Positions 28,016 to 35,877 of a DNA stretch of 41,659 bases are shown piece by piece. The DNA lies in NCBI GenBank assembly GCA_019639255.1, contig JAHBSF010000050.1, positions 1 through 41,659 on the forward strand, read 5' to 3'. A model generated the notes under the pieces. The model saw only the letters and a program-made list of their open reading frames with translations, was not told where the DNA came from and ran no database searches. The number at the start of each line of letters is the position of its first letter. Position 1 is the stretch's first letter. The stretch is from Acidobacteriota bacterium. GTDB taxonomy: Bacteria > Acidobacteriota > Blastocatellia > RBC074. A program made the position numbers and the translations under genes.

Positions 28016-30304
28016 TTATTTGTTCGGCGTTACCTTGATGTTGTCGAAGTAAAGTTCGTTCGGCGAGTCCGTATAAATTCCGGGCGCACCCTGCCGGATG
28101 CCGATCGGATCGATGCGTTCAATGGTCCATTCGTTCGGTTCTGGCTCAGCCGCGGGCCAGGCCTTGCCCCGCGCGCGCACCTTGCCGTCGGGCAGATTTT
28201 CCACCCGCAGCTTAAGACGATACCACGTATCCGCCTTCCACTTGAAAGGCATCTTCACTGTTCGCGTCGGTTCGATCTGCCACGATTGCAGCTCAAGCGT
28301 CTGCTTGTTGCCGAAAAGAACCATCTCGTAACGCTGCGTTACAACTCCCGGATCGCCCATCTGACGGCGTCTGTCTACTGCCCGCACGTCCACCTCTACG
28401 GTGTAGTCGGACCAGTCGGCGCGCCCGAAAAACGATCGCGTGCGCTTGAAGGGCGGCAAATCGGCGCGTTTTGCAAGCACCTTGTTGCCTTCCATTTCGC
28501 GGATCGCGTATTTGCCCGTTGCGTTGACCCAGTGCGGGGGCGCGCCGTCCGATGTATACGCGCTGAAATCTTCGGTGAAGGGAATCGGCGGGATTACGCG
28601 CACACGCGCCGCACCCGTCGCTGCCGCTACCGTCGCTTTGAGAAGTCCCGCCTGCGGACCCGCTGCTGCGTCGGCCGTAAATTGCCCGCCCTGAGCCGCG
28701 CCCTTCAATCCTTCCAGCGACCAGGCGGCTCCGTTTTCTTCGCGTATGAAGCGGCCCAAATCGTCAAAGAGCCTCACGCGAAAGCGCGCGGTTTCGCCCG
28801 GTTTCAGCACCGTATCGGCCGGCACAACCTGCACGTGCGCGACGCTTGCACCCGAAGGCGCAGGCTCGGCTCTTTCGGGTGCGGCCGGCAGCGCAGCCGG
28901 AGCGCGCCTCGGTCCTATGCAATAAATCGCTTTTGTAGATACCAGGTAAACTCGACCGCGCGAAATTGCAGCCGAGCCGATTATCTGTTCGTTGGAAGCA
29001 ATAAGCTCATCGCCGACTTCGGTCTTTGTATCGATCTTGTCCTCGGGTTCCAGGTCCTGCGCATCGAGAATCTGCGCGCCCGCAGGACCCGGTTTTATGA
29101 TGAAGAATTTCCCGTTTTCCGTGCCTACGTAAATCTTTCCGTCCCCGAATACGGGAGATGCTTTCTGAATCGTGCCGAGATTCTGCTTCCAGATCTCGCG
29201 TCCGGAATTGATATCGAACGCATATAGGTTGGCGCCTGCGTCTATGTGGTAAATGCGGTCGCCGTCGACTATCGGCGATGCCGGGCCGAGCAGCACATTC
29301 TTTATTGCCCATTTGACCTGTGCGGGGCCGATTGCGCCCTTGGCCGTGGCGTCTACGGCGGCAAGCAATCCCATCTCGCTCGTATCCAGGTTTTCTTCCT
29401 GATGTGAAATGATGGCCGTGGAGCCTTTGAGAATAACGCCGGGATTGACGCCGCGCTTGCTGGCGGCGTAGCTCCATATCGGCTCGCCGGTATTGACCTT
29501 GAGCGCGTTCACGGCGCCGTCGCCCGCGCCAGCGATCATCATGCGCACGCCGTTGATGGTGGCGGTAACGGGGGTCGAATAGGTAGTATCGAAGGGGCGC
29601 CCGCCCGGCGTGCTGATCCATACGGTTTCGCCCGTGCGCTTGTCGAATGCGTAGTAGCGATGGCGGCGCATTCCCTGATCGCCCCAGTTGTCGATAATCG
29701 TGCTGACGATGACGAGATCCCCCTCTATTATCGGAGAAACCGTTCGTCCGCCGTGCGTGGTCCAGGCGCCGAACTCGTCGGTCAATGCGCGCATCCACAG
29801 GATTTTGCCGTCATTTGAAAGCGCCGTCAGTTCATTGGAGGCTCCGAAGACGTAAACATTGCCGGTAGTGGGATCGCCCGAAGGCGACGACCAGGCGATG
29901 CGGCGCGGCGGAACGTCGGTTTCATAGACGTTGAAGCGGTGCTCCCACAGCACCTTCCCCGACTCGGCGTCGAAGCACATTACGCGCTCCTGCATGGTTT
30001 CGCCCTCGCCCGCGGAGTTGAAAATAAACACGCGCCCGCCCATAACTATCGGGGCCGAACGGCCCCCATAAGGCTGTTTCCAGAGCAGGTTTTCACCCGA
30101 CGGAGACCATTTTTCCGGCAGTCCCTTCTCGTAGGAATGACCGTCGCGCGTCGGGCCGCGCCAGTCGGACCAGTCGCTGCCCGTGCGCGCGCGCGCAGGC
30201 GATTGCGCATTGCCCGAAAGGGGCTGCGTCAGGGCAAGAATCAGGCCTATACTCAGGGCCGACGCCAGCGTGATGCGAATGATTTTCCAGTTTGGTCGGT
30301 TCAT
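28016..30304 (-). CDS. Secreted PQQ-like beta-propeller protein with C-terminal sandwich domain
   Basis: A 762-residue exported protein. After a signal segment (about 6-33) comes SDWSDWRGPTRDGHS, the start motif shared by the propellers in this window. A PQQ-like propeller follows (to about 480; blades such as AFDKRTGETVWISTP and AFDINSGREIWKQN). Next are an Ig-like linker region (about 500-570; VLKPGETARFRVRLFDD) and a C-terminal beta-sandwich (about 575-760) with EDFSAYTSDGAPPHW and YTVEVDVRA, resembling concanavalin-like or family-16-type sandwich domains. Ligand unknown. The frame opens further upstream (30430) but that ATG abuts the promoter; the ATG at 30302-30304 has AGGATCC upstream and directly precedes the signal peptide. 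First gene of a probable two-gene operon. Confidence 0.9.
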   Translation of the reverse strand: MNRPNWKIIRITLASALSIGLILALTQPLSGNAQSPARARTGSDWSDWRGPTRDGHSYEKGLPEKWSPSGENLLWKQPYGGRSAPIVMGGRVFIFNSAGEGETMQERVMCFDAESGKVLWEHRFNVYETDVPPRRIAWSSPSGDPTTGNVYVFGASNELTALSNDGKILWMRALTDEFGAWTTHGGRTVSPIIEGDLVIVSTIIDNWGDQGMRRHRYYAFDKRTGETVWISTPGGRPFDTTYSTPVTATINGVRMMIAGAGDGAVNALKVNTGEPIWSYAASKRGVNPGVILKGSTAIISHQEENLDTSEMGLLAAVDATAKGAIGPAQVKWAIKNVLLGPASPIVDGDRIYHIDAGANLYAFDINSGREIWKQNLGTIQKASPVFGDGKIYVGTENGKFFIIKPGPAGAQILDAQDLEPEDKIDTKTEVGDELIASNEQIIGSAAISRGRVYLVSTKAIYCIGPRRAPAALPAAPERAEPAPSGASVAHVQVVPADTVLKPGETARFRVRLFDDLGRFIREENGAAWSLEGLKGAAQGGQFTADAAAGPQAGLLKATVAAATGAARVRVIPPIPFTEDFSAYTSDGAPPHWVNATGKYAIREMEGNKVLAKRADLPPFKRTRSFFGRADWSDYTVEVDVRAVDRRRQMGDPGVVTQRYEMVLFGNKQTLELQSWQIEPTRTVKMPFKWKADTWYRLKLRVENLPDGKVRARGKAWPAAEPEPNEWTIERIDPIGIRQGAPGIYTDSPNELYFDNIKVTPNK

Positions 30305-30619
30305 ATGCGGATCCTGTATGCCTTTATTGTCGATGCGCGGATTCCTGCGCTTCGGTATGTATCTCATGACTCGATTCGCCGCGACGGGGTTGCAAAGAAA
30401 TCCAGGTTTGCAAAAAACGCGAAAAATCAAAGTATAATGCGCCGCAGACCGCCGTCAAGCCGAGTTTCCCCGAACATCTCGCACCGCGCCGGCGTTCTAC
30501 CATTCTCTGCGCGTATCCTGTGAAATTGTAATGTTTGTCACAATAATGGACGCGGGTCGAATCCCGGATGTCCCGGAAAGTGCAATAATGCAGGGAAAAA
30601 GAATACAAGGAGTAGAAAC
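30305..30619. other. Divergent intergenic region between propeller operon and ankyrin operon
   Basis: These 315 bases hold the minus-strand promoter above and the AAGGAG ribosome site of the ankyrin gene. A wide inverted repeat TGTGA (30519-30523) / TCACA (30538-30542) with ATTGT/ACAAT inside it might be an operator for either side. No plus-strand promoter of good quality and no coding frame were found. Confidence 0.35.
30431..30458 (-). promoter_or_regulatory. Putative promoter of the minus-strand propeller operon
   Basis: On the minus strand, TTGACG (30453-30458) and TATACT (30431-30436) are 16 nt apart, each 5 of 6 to consensus. The leader would be about 120 nt. This supports the ATG at 30304 over the ATG at 30430. 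Confidence 0.6.
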
Positions 30620-31447
30620 ATGGCCGGTCGACGGATAAGCTTGTTGAGCCTGTTTGTAGTGCTGCTGCCGGCGGCGACGGGTGTGCAGGCGCAGGAACTC
30701 AACGAGCAGCTTCTCGCCGCTGCGCGCAAAAGCGATGCAGCGGCGGTAAAGGCGCTTCTGGACAAGGGCGCTGACGTAAACGCAAAGACCCGTTACGGTG
30801 CAACGGCGCTTTCGTTTGCTGCGGATCGCGGCAGCGTCGAGGTGGTAAAGCTGCTGCTTGAAAGGGGCGCCGAGGTTAACGTGCGCGATACTTTTTACAG
30901 CGCAACGCCGCTTACCTGGGCTGCTTCCAAGAACCATCCCGAGGTGACGCGGATGCTTCTGGAAAAGGGCGCGCAGACCAAAGAAATGGCATTGTCGATC
31001 GCAGTCCAGAGCGGCCATAAGGAGACGGCGGAAGCCGTGCTCTCTATGGGCGGCTTCAAGCCCGAAGCGCTCACTCCCCACCTGACCATTGCAATGCGGG
31101 GAGGACATACTGAAATAGTCGACATGCTCAAACGAGCCGGAGCCGCGCCCCCGGTCGAATACAAAATCGCTCCGGAAAAACTTAAACTCTACGAGGGCAA
31201 ATACCGAAACAGTGAGATCGAAGCCGCCATGACCGTAACGGATGGAAAGCTCATTGCGGCATTTCAGGGCGGGCAGCCTCTCAATCTGATGGCGACTTCT
31301 GAAAACGTATTCACGGCGCCGGAAATTCCGGGCATCGGGTTTACGTTCAAGCTCGAAGCGGATCGAGTCGTATCGTTTACCCTCAAACAGGGCGACGGGT
31401 CGGAGCGGGTATTTCAGAGAGTGGAGCAGAAGGGAGGCGCGCAGTGA
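30620..31447 (+). CDS. Exported ankyrin-repeat protein with DUF3471-like C-terminus
   Basis: A 275-residue protein with a signal peptide (about 1-25, ending VQAQ), so it should act in the periplasm. Residues about 27-178 are ankyrin repeats (ALLDKGADVNAKTRYGATALSFAADRGSVEVVKLLLERGAEVNVRD and diverged copies), a protein-binding fold. The C-terminal part (about 182-273; LKLYEGKYRN, MTVTDGKLIAAFQG, FTFKLEADRVVSFTLKQ) resembles the DUF3471-type beta domain often found after serine hydrolases. That match is by eye. AAGGAG lies 7 nt before the ATG, an excellent ribosome site. It overlaps the next propeller gene by 4 nt (GTGA), so the two are translationally coupled and may work together. Confidence 0.88.
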   Translation: MAGRRISLLSLFVVLLPAATGVQAQELNEQLLAAARKSDAAAVKALLDKGADVNAKTRYGATALSFAADRGSVEVVKLLLERGAEVNVRDTFYSATPLTWAASKNHPEVTRMLLEKGAQTKEMALSIAVQSGHKETAEAVLSMGGFKPEALTPHLTIAMRGGHTEIVDMLKRAGAAPPVEYKIAPEKLKLYEGKYRNSEIEAAMTVTDGKLIAAFQGGQPLNLMATSENVFTAPEIPGIGFTFKLEADRVVSFTLKQGDGSERVFQRVEQKGGAQ

Positions 31448-32832
31448 GAAACAGGATTTTTCCCCTCGCAGCATTTGTTGCGCTCGCGATTACGTTGATT
31501 GGTTCTTCAAGTGCAGCCGCACAACAGACCGATGAAAACTGGCCGCAGTTTCGCGGGCCTCGCGCTTCGGGCCTCGCCGAAGGCAAACCCGCTCCGGTGA
31601 AATGGAATGCGGAAACGGGTGAAAACCTGCTCTGGAAAACCGAAATCCCGGGCCTCGCGCACGCAAGTCCCATAGTCTGGGGCGACCGCGTTTTCGTCGT
31701 CACGGCGGTGAGCAGCAATCCGAATCCGTTTTTCCGCCACGGACTTTTCGGCGACGTGGATTCGGACAAGGATCAGTCCAAACATACCTGGAAACTGTAC
31801 TGTCTGGACAAAAAGACCGGCCGTATACTTTGGGAGCGCGTCTCCTATGAAGGCGTACCCAGGGTCAAACGTCACATCAAGGGCACGCACGCAAACTCGA
31901 CTCCGGTAACCGACGGCCGTCACGTGGTGGCGTTTTTCGGCTCCGAAGGGCTGTACTGTTACGATTTTGACGGCAAGCTGAAATGGAAACTGGATCTCGG
32001 CACGCTCGATTCCGGATGGTTCTACGATCCGGACTATCAGTGGGGCATGGCGAGTTCGCCCGTTATTTACAAGGACATGGTCATTCTGCAATGCGATGTG
32101 CAGCAGGGTTCCTACATCGCGGCGTGGGATGTTAAAACGGGCAAGCAGATGTGGAAAACCAATCGCGACGAGATCCCGTCGTGGGGCAGTCCTACAGTTG
32201 TGGAAAGCACAGTCAACGGAAAGCCTCTTGTGCAGATCGTCACCAACGCAACGGGCGGCGTGCGCGGGTACGAGGCGCATACGGGCGCGGAACTATGGCA
32301 TTTGCGCGGCAACCCCGAAATCACATCCACGACGCCCATTGCGGCGCACGATCTGATTTTCGTTGCAAACCGGTATCGTCCGAATCAGCCCATTTACGCC
32401 ATAAGGCCCGGCGCTACGGGGGATATCTCCCTCAAAGACGGCAAGGAATCGAATGAACACGTAGCCTGGAGCAAACAGCGCGGCGGATCCTATCAGCCGA
32501 CGCCGATCATTTACGGCGATCATTTGTACATCGCCGACAATAACGGCGCTCTGGGCGTATATGAGGCGAAGACGGGCGAGCGCGTCTACCAGCAGCGAAT
32601 CGGCGACAAGGGCGGGTCTTACAGTGCATCGCCCGTAGCTTCCGGCGGCAGGATTTATTTTTCGAGCGAGGACGGCGAAATTTTCGTCATCAGGGCGGGG
32701 CCGAAATACGAGCTTCTTTCGTCGAATCCTATGGGTGAAGTGCTGATGGCGACGCCGGCGATATCGGACGGTATGATAATCGTGCGCGGTCAAAAACACG
32801 TCTTCGCCGTAGCGGAGAAAAAGGGGAAATGA
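31444..32832 (+). CDS. Secreted PQQ-like beta-propeller protein
   Basis: A 462-residue exported propeller coupled to the ankyrin gene. It starts at GTG (31444), overlapping the ankyrin stop; GGAGG is 4 nt upstream. A signal peptide (about 1-27, SSAAAQ) is followed by NWPQFRGPRASGLAE, then propeller blades with CLDKKTGRILWERV, AWDVKTGKQMWKTN and VYEAKTGERVYQQR. It ends with IIVRGQKHVFAVAEK, matching the ends of the next two proteins (IFIRGDKHLFCIGN, IFIRGAQHLFCIEN). It is thus a paralog of them, though more diverged. No dehydrogenase-specific residues were recognised. Confidence 0.9.
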   Translation: MRNRIFPLAAFVALAITLIGSSSAAAQQTDENWPQFRGPRASGLAEGKPAPVKWNAETGENLLWKTEIPGLAHASPIVWGDRVFVVTAVSSNPNPFFRHGLFGDVDSDKDQSKHTWKLYCLDKKTGRILWERVSYEGVPRVKRHIKGTHANSTPVTDGRHVVAFFGSEGLYCYDFDGKLKWKLDLGTLDSGWFYDPDYQWGMASSPVIYKDMVILQCDVQQGSYIAAWDVKTGKQMWKTNRDEIPSWGSPTVVESTVNGKPLVQIVTNATGGVRGYEAHTGAELWHLRGNPEITSTTPIAAHDLIFVANRYRPNQPIYAIRPGATGDISLKDGKESNEHVAWSKQRGGSYQPTPIIYGDHLYIADNNGALGVYEAKTGERVYQQRIGDKGGSYSASPVASGGRIYFSSEDGEIFVIRAGPKYELLSSNPMGEVLMATPAISDGMIIVRGQKHVFAVAEKKGK

Positions 32833-32929
32833 GAGAGAACGCGGAATACGCGGAAATGGAAAGGCGGAAACCGCTGAAACGAAGCCGAAACGAAGCTGAA
32901 ACGAAAATGTTCTTATCGGGAGGATGCGA
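32833..32929 (+). repeat. Short intergenic with hairpin-arm 20-mer and GAAACGAAG direct repeats
   Basis: Three nucleotides after the TGA stop lies AGAACGCGGAATACGCGGAA (32836-32855), identical to the left arm of the hairpin at 26394, here without a partner arm. It is followed by three GAAACGAA units (about 32875-32906). The segment ends in the ribosome site GGGAGG. Confidence 0.6.
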
Positions 32930-34300
32930 ATGAAGTTGCAAAGATGGGGGATGTTGGCGCTTGTGGTTCTGGGTTTACTGTTCGCTGCGCCGGAGATGAA
33001 GCCCGAAGCCGCGGGCGAATCCAACTGGGCGCAGTGGCGCGGCCCTGACGGGCAGGGCGTTTCGAGTGAAAAGAATCTGCCGACGGAGTGGAGCGAGACG
33101 AAAAACATTCTTTGGAAAACGCCGATTCCGGGACAGGGCTACTCGCAGCCGATCATATGGGGCAAGCGCGTATTCCTTACAACCGCCGTAGAGGGCGGCG
33201 AAGCGCCCGCAACGCATCAGCCGCCCAAACATTTGGTCGGCGACCGCGAATTCAAACATCCCGAGTGGTACGGCGTGGACAAGCTTCATACTTTCAAGGT
33301 CCTGTGCCTTGACCGCGACACGGGCAAGGTTTTGTGGGAGCGCACGGCGTATGAAGGTACGGTTTATGATTACCGCCACAAACGCGGCACCTACGCCGCG
33401 CCTACACCCGTAACCGACGGCAAAAACGTATGGGCTTACTTCGGATCGGAAGGCGTCTACTGCTACGATTTTGACGGCAAGCTGGTCTGGAAGAAGAATC
33501 TGGGCGGAATCGGCACGCTCGGAATGGGTGTGGGAAGTTCTCCGGTACTCTACGAAAATACAATCATATTGCAGTGCGATCAGGGCGCGGACGGCAGGGA
33601 TTCTTTTCTCGCAGCGCTCGACAGGAAGACGGGAGCTGAAGTCTGGCGGGTCAAGCGGCCCGTGCAGGTAAGCTGGACCACGCCGATCATAACGAAAGCC
33701 GGCGGCAGAACCGAACTGATTACGAGCGGAAACGAGTTTCTGATTTCCTACGATCCGGCAACGGGCAAGGAGTATTGGCGCGCCGGCGGGCTCAAGAGCA
33801 ATGCCATAGCGACGCCCGTGGTGAATCAGGGGCTCGTCATCCATTCTGCGGGTTATCCGCAAAAGTCCATAATCGCGGTCAAACCCGGTGGAGCCGGAAC
33901 AATCGACGGCACGGACAAAATCGCCTGGACCTACAACAAGGGAACCGCATACGTCCCATCGCCCATCGCCTACGGCGAGTACGTATACCTGATGAGCGAT
34001 GCGGGCATACTGACCTGTCTGAACGCAAAGACGGGCGAAATCGTTTATGAAGGCGGGCGCGTACCCGTAGCGACGAAGTTTTACGGCGCATCGCCCGTAG
34101 CGTTCGACGGCAAGATCCTGCTTACGAGCGATGACGGCGAAACGTTCGTGATCAGGGCCGGAGAGAAGCACGAGGTGCTTGGGACCAATTCCGTAGGCGA
34201 ACCCGTGCGCACTTCGCCCGCAATCGCCGACGGCAGGATTTTCATCCGCGGCGACAAACATTTGTTCTGCATCGGCAATAAAGAAACCGCGCTCAAATAA
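32930..34300 (+). CDS. Secreted PQQ-like beta-propeller protein (tandem paralog)
   Basis: A 456-residue exported propeller. The ATG at 32930 is preferred because GGGAGG lies 6 nt before it; the ATG at 32924 abuts that site with no spacing. A signal peptide (about 1-20) precedes NWAQWRGPDGQGVSSEKNLP. Blades include CLDRDTGKVLWERTAYEG, ALDRKTGAEVWRVK and CLNAKTGEIVYEGG. It is closely related to the next protein along the whole length (for example YCYDFDGKLVW, GTAYVPSPIAYGEYVYL, HEVLGTNSVGEPVRTSPAI), so the pair arose by tandem duplication. The TAA stop forms the first bases of hairpin D, which separates the two copies. Confidence 0.9.
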   Translation: MKLQRWGMLALVVLGLLFAAPEMKPEAAGESNWAQWRGPDGQGVSSEKNLPTEWSETKNILWKTPIPGQGYSQPIIWGKRVFLTTAVEGGEAPATHQPPKHLVGDREFKHPEWYGVDKLHTFKVLCLDRDTGKVLWERTAYEGTVYDYRHKRGTYAAPTPVTDGKNVWAYFGSEGVYCYDFDGKLVWKKNLGGIGTLGMGVGSSPVLYENTIILQCDQGADGRDSFLAALDRKTGAEVWRVKRPVQVSWTTPIITKAGGRTELITSGNEFLISYDPATGKEYWRAGGLKSNAIATPVVNQGLVIHSAGYPQKSIIAVKPGGAGTIDGTDKIAWTYNKGTAYVPSPIAYGEYVYLMSDAGILTCLNAKTGEIVYEGGRVPVATKFYGASPVAFDGKILLTSDDGETFVIRAGEKHEVLGTNSVGEPVRTSPAIADGRIFIRGDKHLFCIGNKETALK

Positions 34301-34408
34301 ACAAAAAGAGATAACGGAACAAACGAAAATAGACGAAACAGACGGAAAGTTTGACGACTTCCCTGGTTTTCGTCTATTTTCGTTTATTCCGTTATCCCTT
34401 TTTGTTTA
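34298..34408. repeat. Intergenic inverted repeat D (hairpin family), between tandem propeller genes
   Basis: Arms at 34298-34338 and 34368-34408 are 41 nt with two mismatches. The left arm begins exactly at the TAA stop of the upstream gene. The central region holds GGAAAGTTTGACGA (34344-34357), as in copy C and inverted in copy E. It lies within a plus-strand gene series, so it may reduce expression of the following gene or protect the upstream mRNA end. Confidence 0.9.
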
Positions 34409-34429
34409 CCGACGATTGGAGCAAGGTCT

Positions 34430-35746
34430 ATGAGGGCGATCAGTGTTCTGCTGCTGGGGGCTTTGACGATGCTTGGCGGGACCGACTGGCCGCAGTGGCG
34501 CGGTCCGCACGGGCTCGGCGTTTCCAGCGAAACGAATCTGCCCGTGGAATGGAGCCCGACGAAAAACATCCGCTGGAAAACTGCGATTCGCGGGCGCGGG
34601 CATTCTTCACCGATCATATGGGGCAATCGCATATTTCTGACCTCTTCGATCGAGGGACCGTTGATTCCGGGCCAGCGGCCGGTCAAACATACGCGCGCCG
34701 GAACCGATTACGTCCATCCCGACAGCGTGGGCGGCGAACACAAACACACGCTCAAGGTGATCGCCCTGGATCGCGATACGGGAAAAATCCTATGGGAACG
34801 AACCGCCTATGAAGGCCCCGTTTTTGATGACCGGCATCGCAAGAACAACTACGCTTCATCGACTCCTGTAACCGATGGCGAGCGCGTATACGCATTTTTT
34901 GAAGCCGAGGGACTTTATTGCTACGATTTTCAGGGCAAACAGTTGTGGCGCGCTTCGGTAGGAAAAATCGCCAAGATGGGATTGGGACACGGCATTTCGC
35001 CCATACTTTACGGCGACCTTGTAATCGTCCAGTGCGATCAGGAAGACGGAGGGGAATCGGCCGGATCGTTCATTGCCGCGCTCGACAAGAAGACGGGTAA
35101 AAGTGTTTGGCGCAGCAAGCGAATACACAGGAAGACGTGGGCTACGCCGCTTCTCGTAGATACGGGATCGCGCAGCGAACTGATCGCAAGCGGAGCGGAA
35201 ACCGTTATTGCATACGACCCGGCTACGGGCAGTGAACTGTGGCGCAGCGACGGCGTAAAGGGGCACGCAATTCCGAGCGCCGTGGCTGCGGACGGGATGG
35301 TATATCTTTCGGCGGGCTATCCCACAAAACGCACTATTGCAATCAAACTCGGCGGAACGGGCGACGTTACTGCATTGGGTATGGCGTGGTCATACGACAA
35401 GGGAACGGCCTATGTAGCGTCGCCGATCCTGTATCAGGGATATCTGTATCTGACGAGCGACAAGGGAATATTGACCTGTTTCGACGCCAGAACGGGTGAG
35501 TTGAAGTACGAGGGCGGGCGCGTGCCCGTGCCGGCTTCGTTTACTGCGTCTCCGGTGGCGTATGAGGGCAGGATTCTGATGACGAGCGAGGACGGGGATA
35601 CGTTTGTCATCAAAGCCGGACCGCAGCACGAGGTGCTCGGGACGAATTCCGTGGGCGAACCCGTATTTGCGTCGCCCGCAATCTCGGCCGGTAGGATTTT
35701 CATTCGGGGCGCGCAGCATCTTTTCTGTATCGAGAATCAGGGGTAG
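34430..35746 (+). CDS. Secreted PQQ-like beta-propeller protein (tandem paralog)
   Basis: A 438-residue propeller with a short signal peptide (about 1-18) followed almost at once by DWPQWRGPHGLGVSSETNLP. Blades include ALDRDTGKILWERTAYEG, ALDKKTGKSVWRSK and CFDARTGELKYEGG. It closely matches the preceding gene product from end to end. The unusually short mature N-terminus and a weak ribosome site (AAGG about 6 nt before the ATG) are its only oddities. Expected location is periplasm or surface; substrate unknown. Hairpin D precedes it and hairpin E follows its TAG stop within 2 nt. Confidence 0.9.
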   Translation: MRAISVLLLGALTMLGGTDWPQWRGPHGLGVSSETNLPVEWSPTKNIRWKTAIRGRGHSSPIIWGNRIFLTSSIEGPLIPGQRPVKHTRAGTDYVHPDSVGGEHKHTLKVIALDRDTGKILWERTAYEGPVFDDRHRKNNYASSTPVTDGERVYAFFEAEGLYCYDFQGKQLWRASVGKIAKMGLGHGISPILYGDLVIVQCDQEDGGESAGSFIAALDKKTGKSVWRSKRIHRKTWATPLLVDTGSRSELIASGAETVIAYDPATGSELWRSDGVKGHAIPSAVAADGMVYLSAGYPTKRTIAIKLGGTGDVTALGMAWSYDKGTAYVASPILYQGYLYLTSDKGILTCFDARTGELKYEGGRVPVPASFTASPVAYEGRILMTSEDGDTFVIKAGPQHEVLGTNSVGEPVFASPAISAGRIFIRGAQHLFCIENQG

Positions 35747-35747
35747 G

Positions 35748-35863
35748 AGAGAGATAACGGAACAAACGAAAATAGACGAAACAAACGGAAATAGACGAAA
35801 ACTAGGGGAATCGTCAAACTTTCCGTTTGTTTCGTCTATTTTCGTTTGTTCCGTTATCTCTCT
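35748..35863. repeat. Intergenic inverted repeat E (hairpin family), perfect 44-nt arms
   Basis: Arms at 35748-35791 and 35820-35863 are 44 nt with no mismatch. The 28-nt centre carries an extra TAGACGAAAA unit and TCGTCAAACTTTCC (35811-35824), the reverse complement of the loop core in C and D, so this copy lies in the opposite orientation. It starts 1 nt after the propeller TAG and lies 14 nt from the stop of the facing receptor gene, with GAGAGATAA repeated once more on the receptor side. Confidence 0.95.
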
Positions 35864-35877
35864 TTTATCTCTCTTTC

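Noticed and set aside
30547-30562. GGGTCGAATCCC, resembling a tRNA T-arm
   Set aside because: One T is missing from the TTCRA loop and no acceptor, D-arm or anticodon stem can be built upstream.
32975-34261. 428-codon open frame on the minus strand opposite a propeller gene
   Set aside because: It mirrors codon bias of the real gene; the product has no domain, signal peptide or ribosome site, and the plus-strand protein is clearly a PQQ-like propeller.
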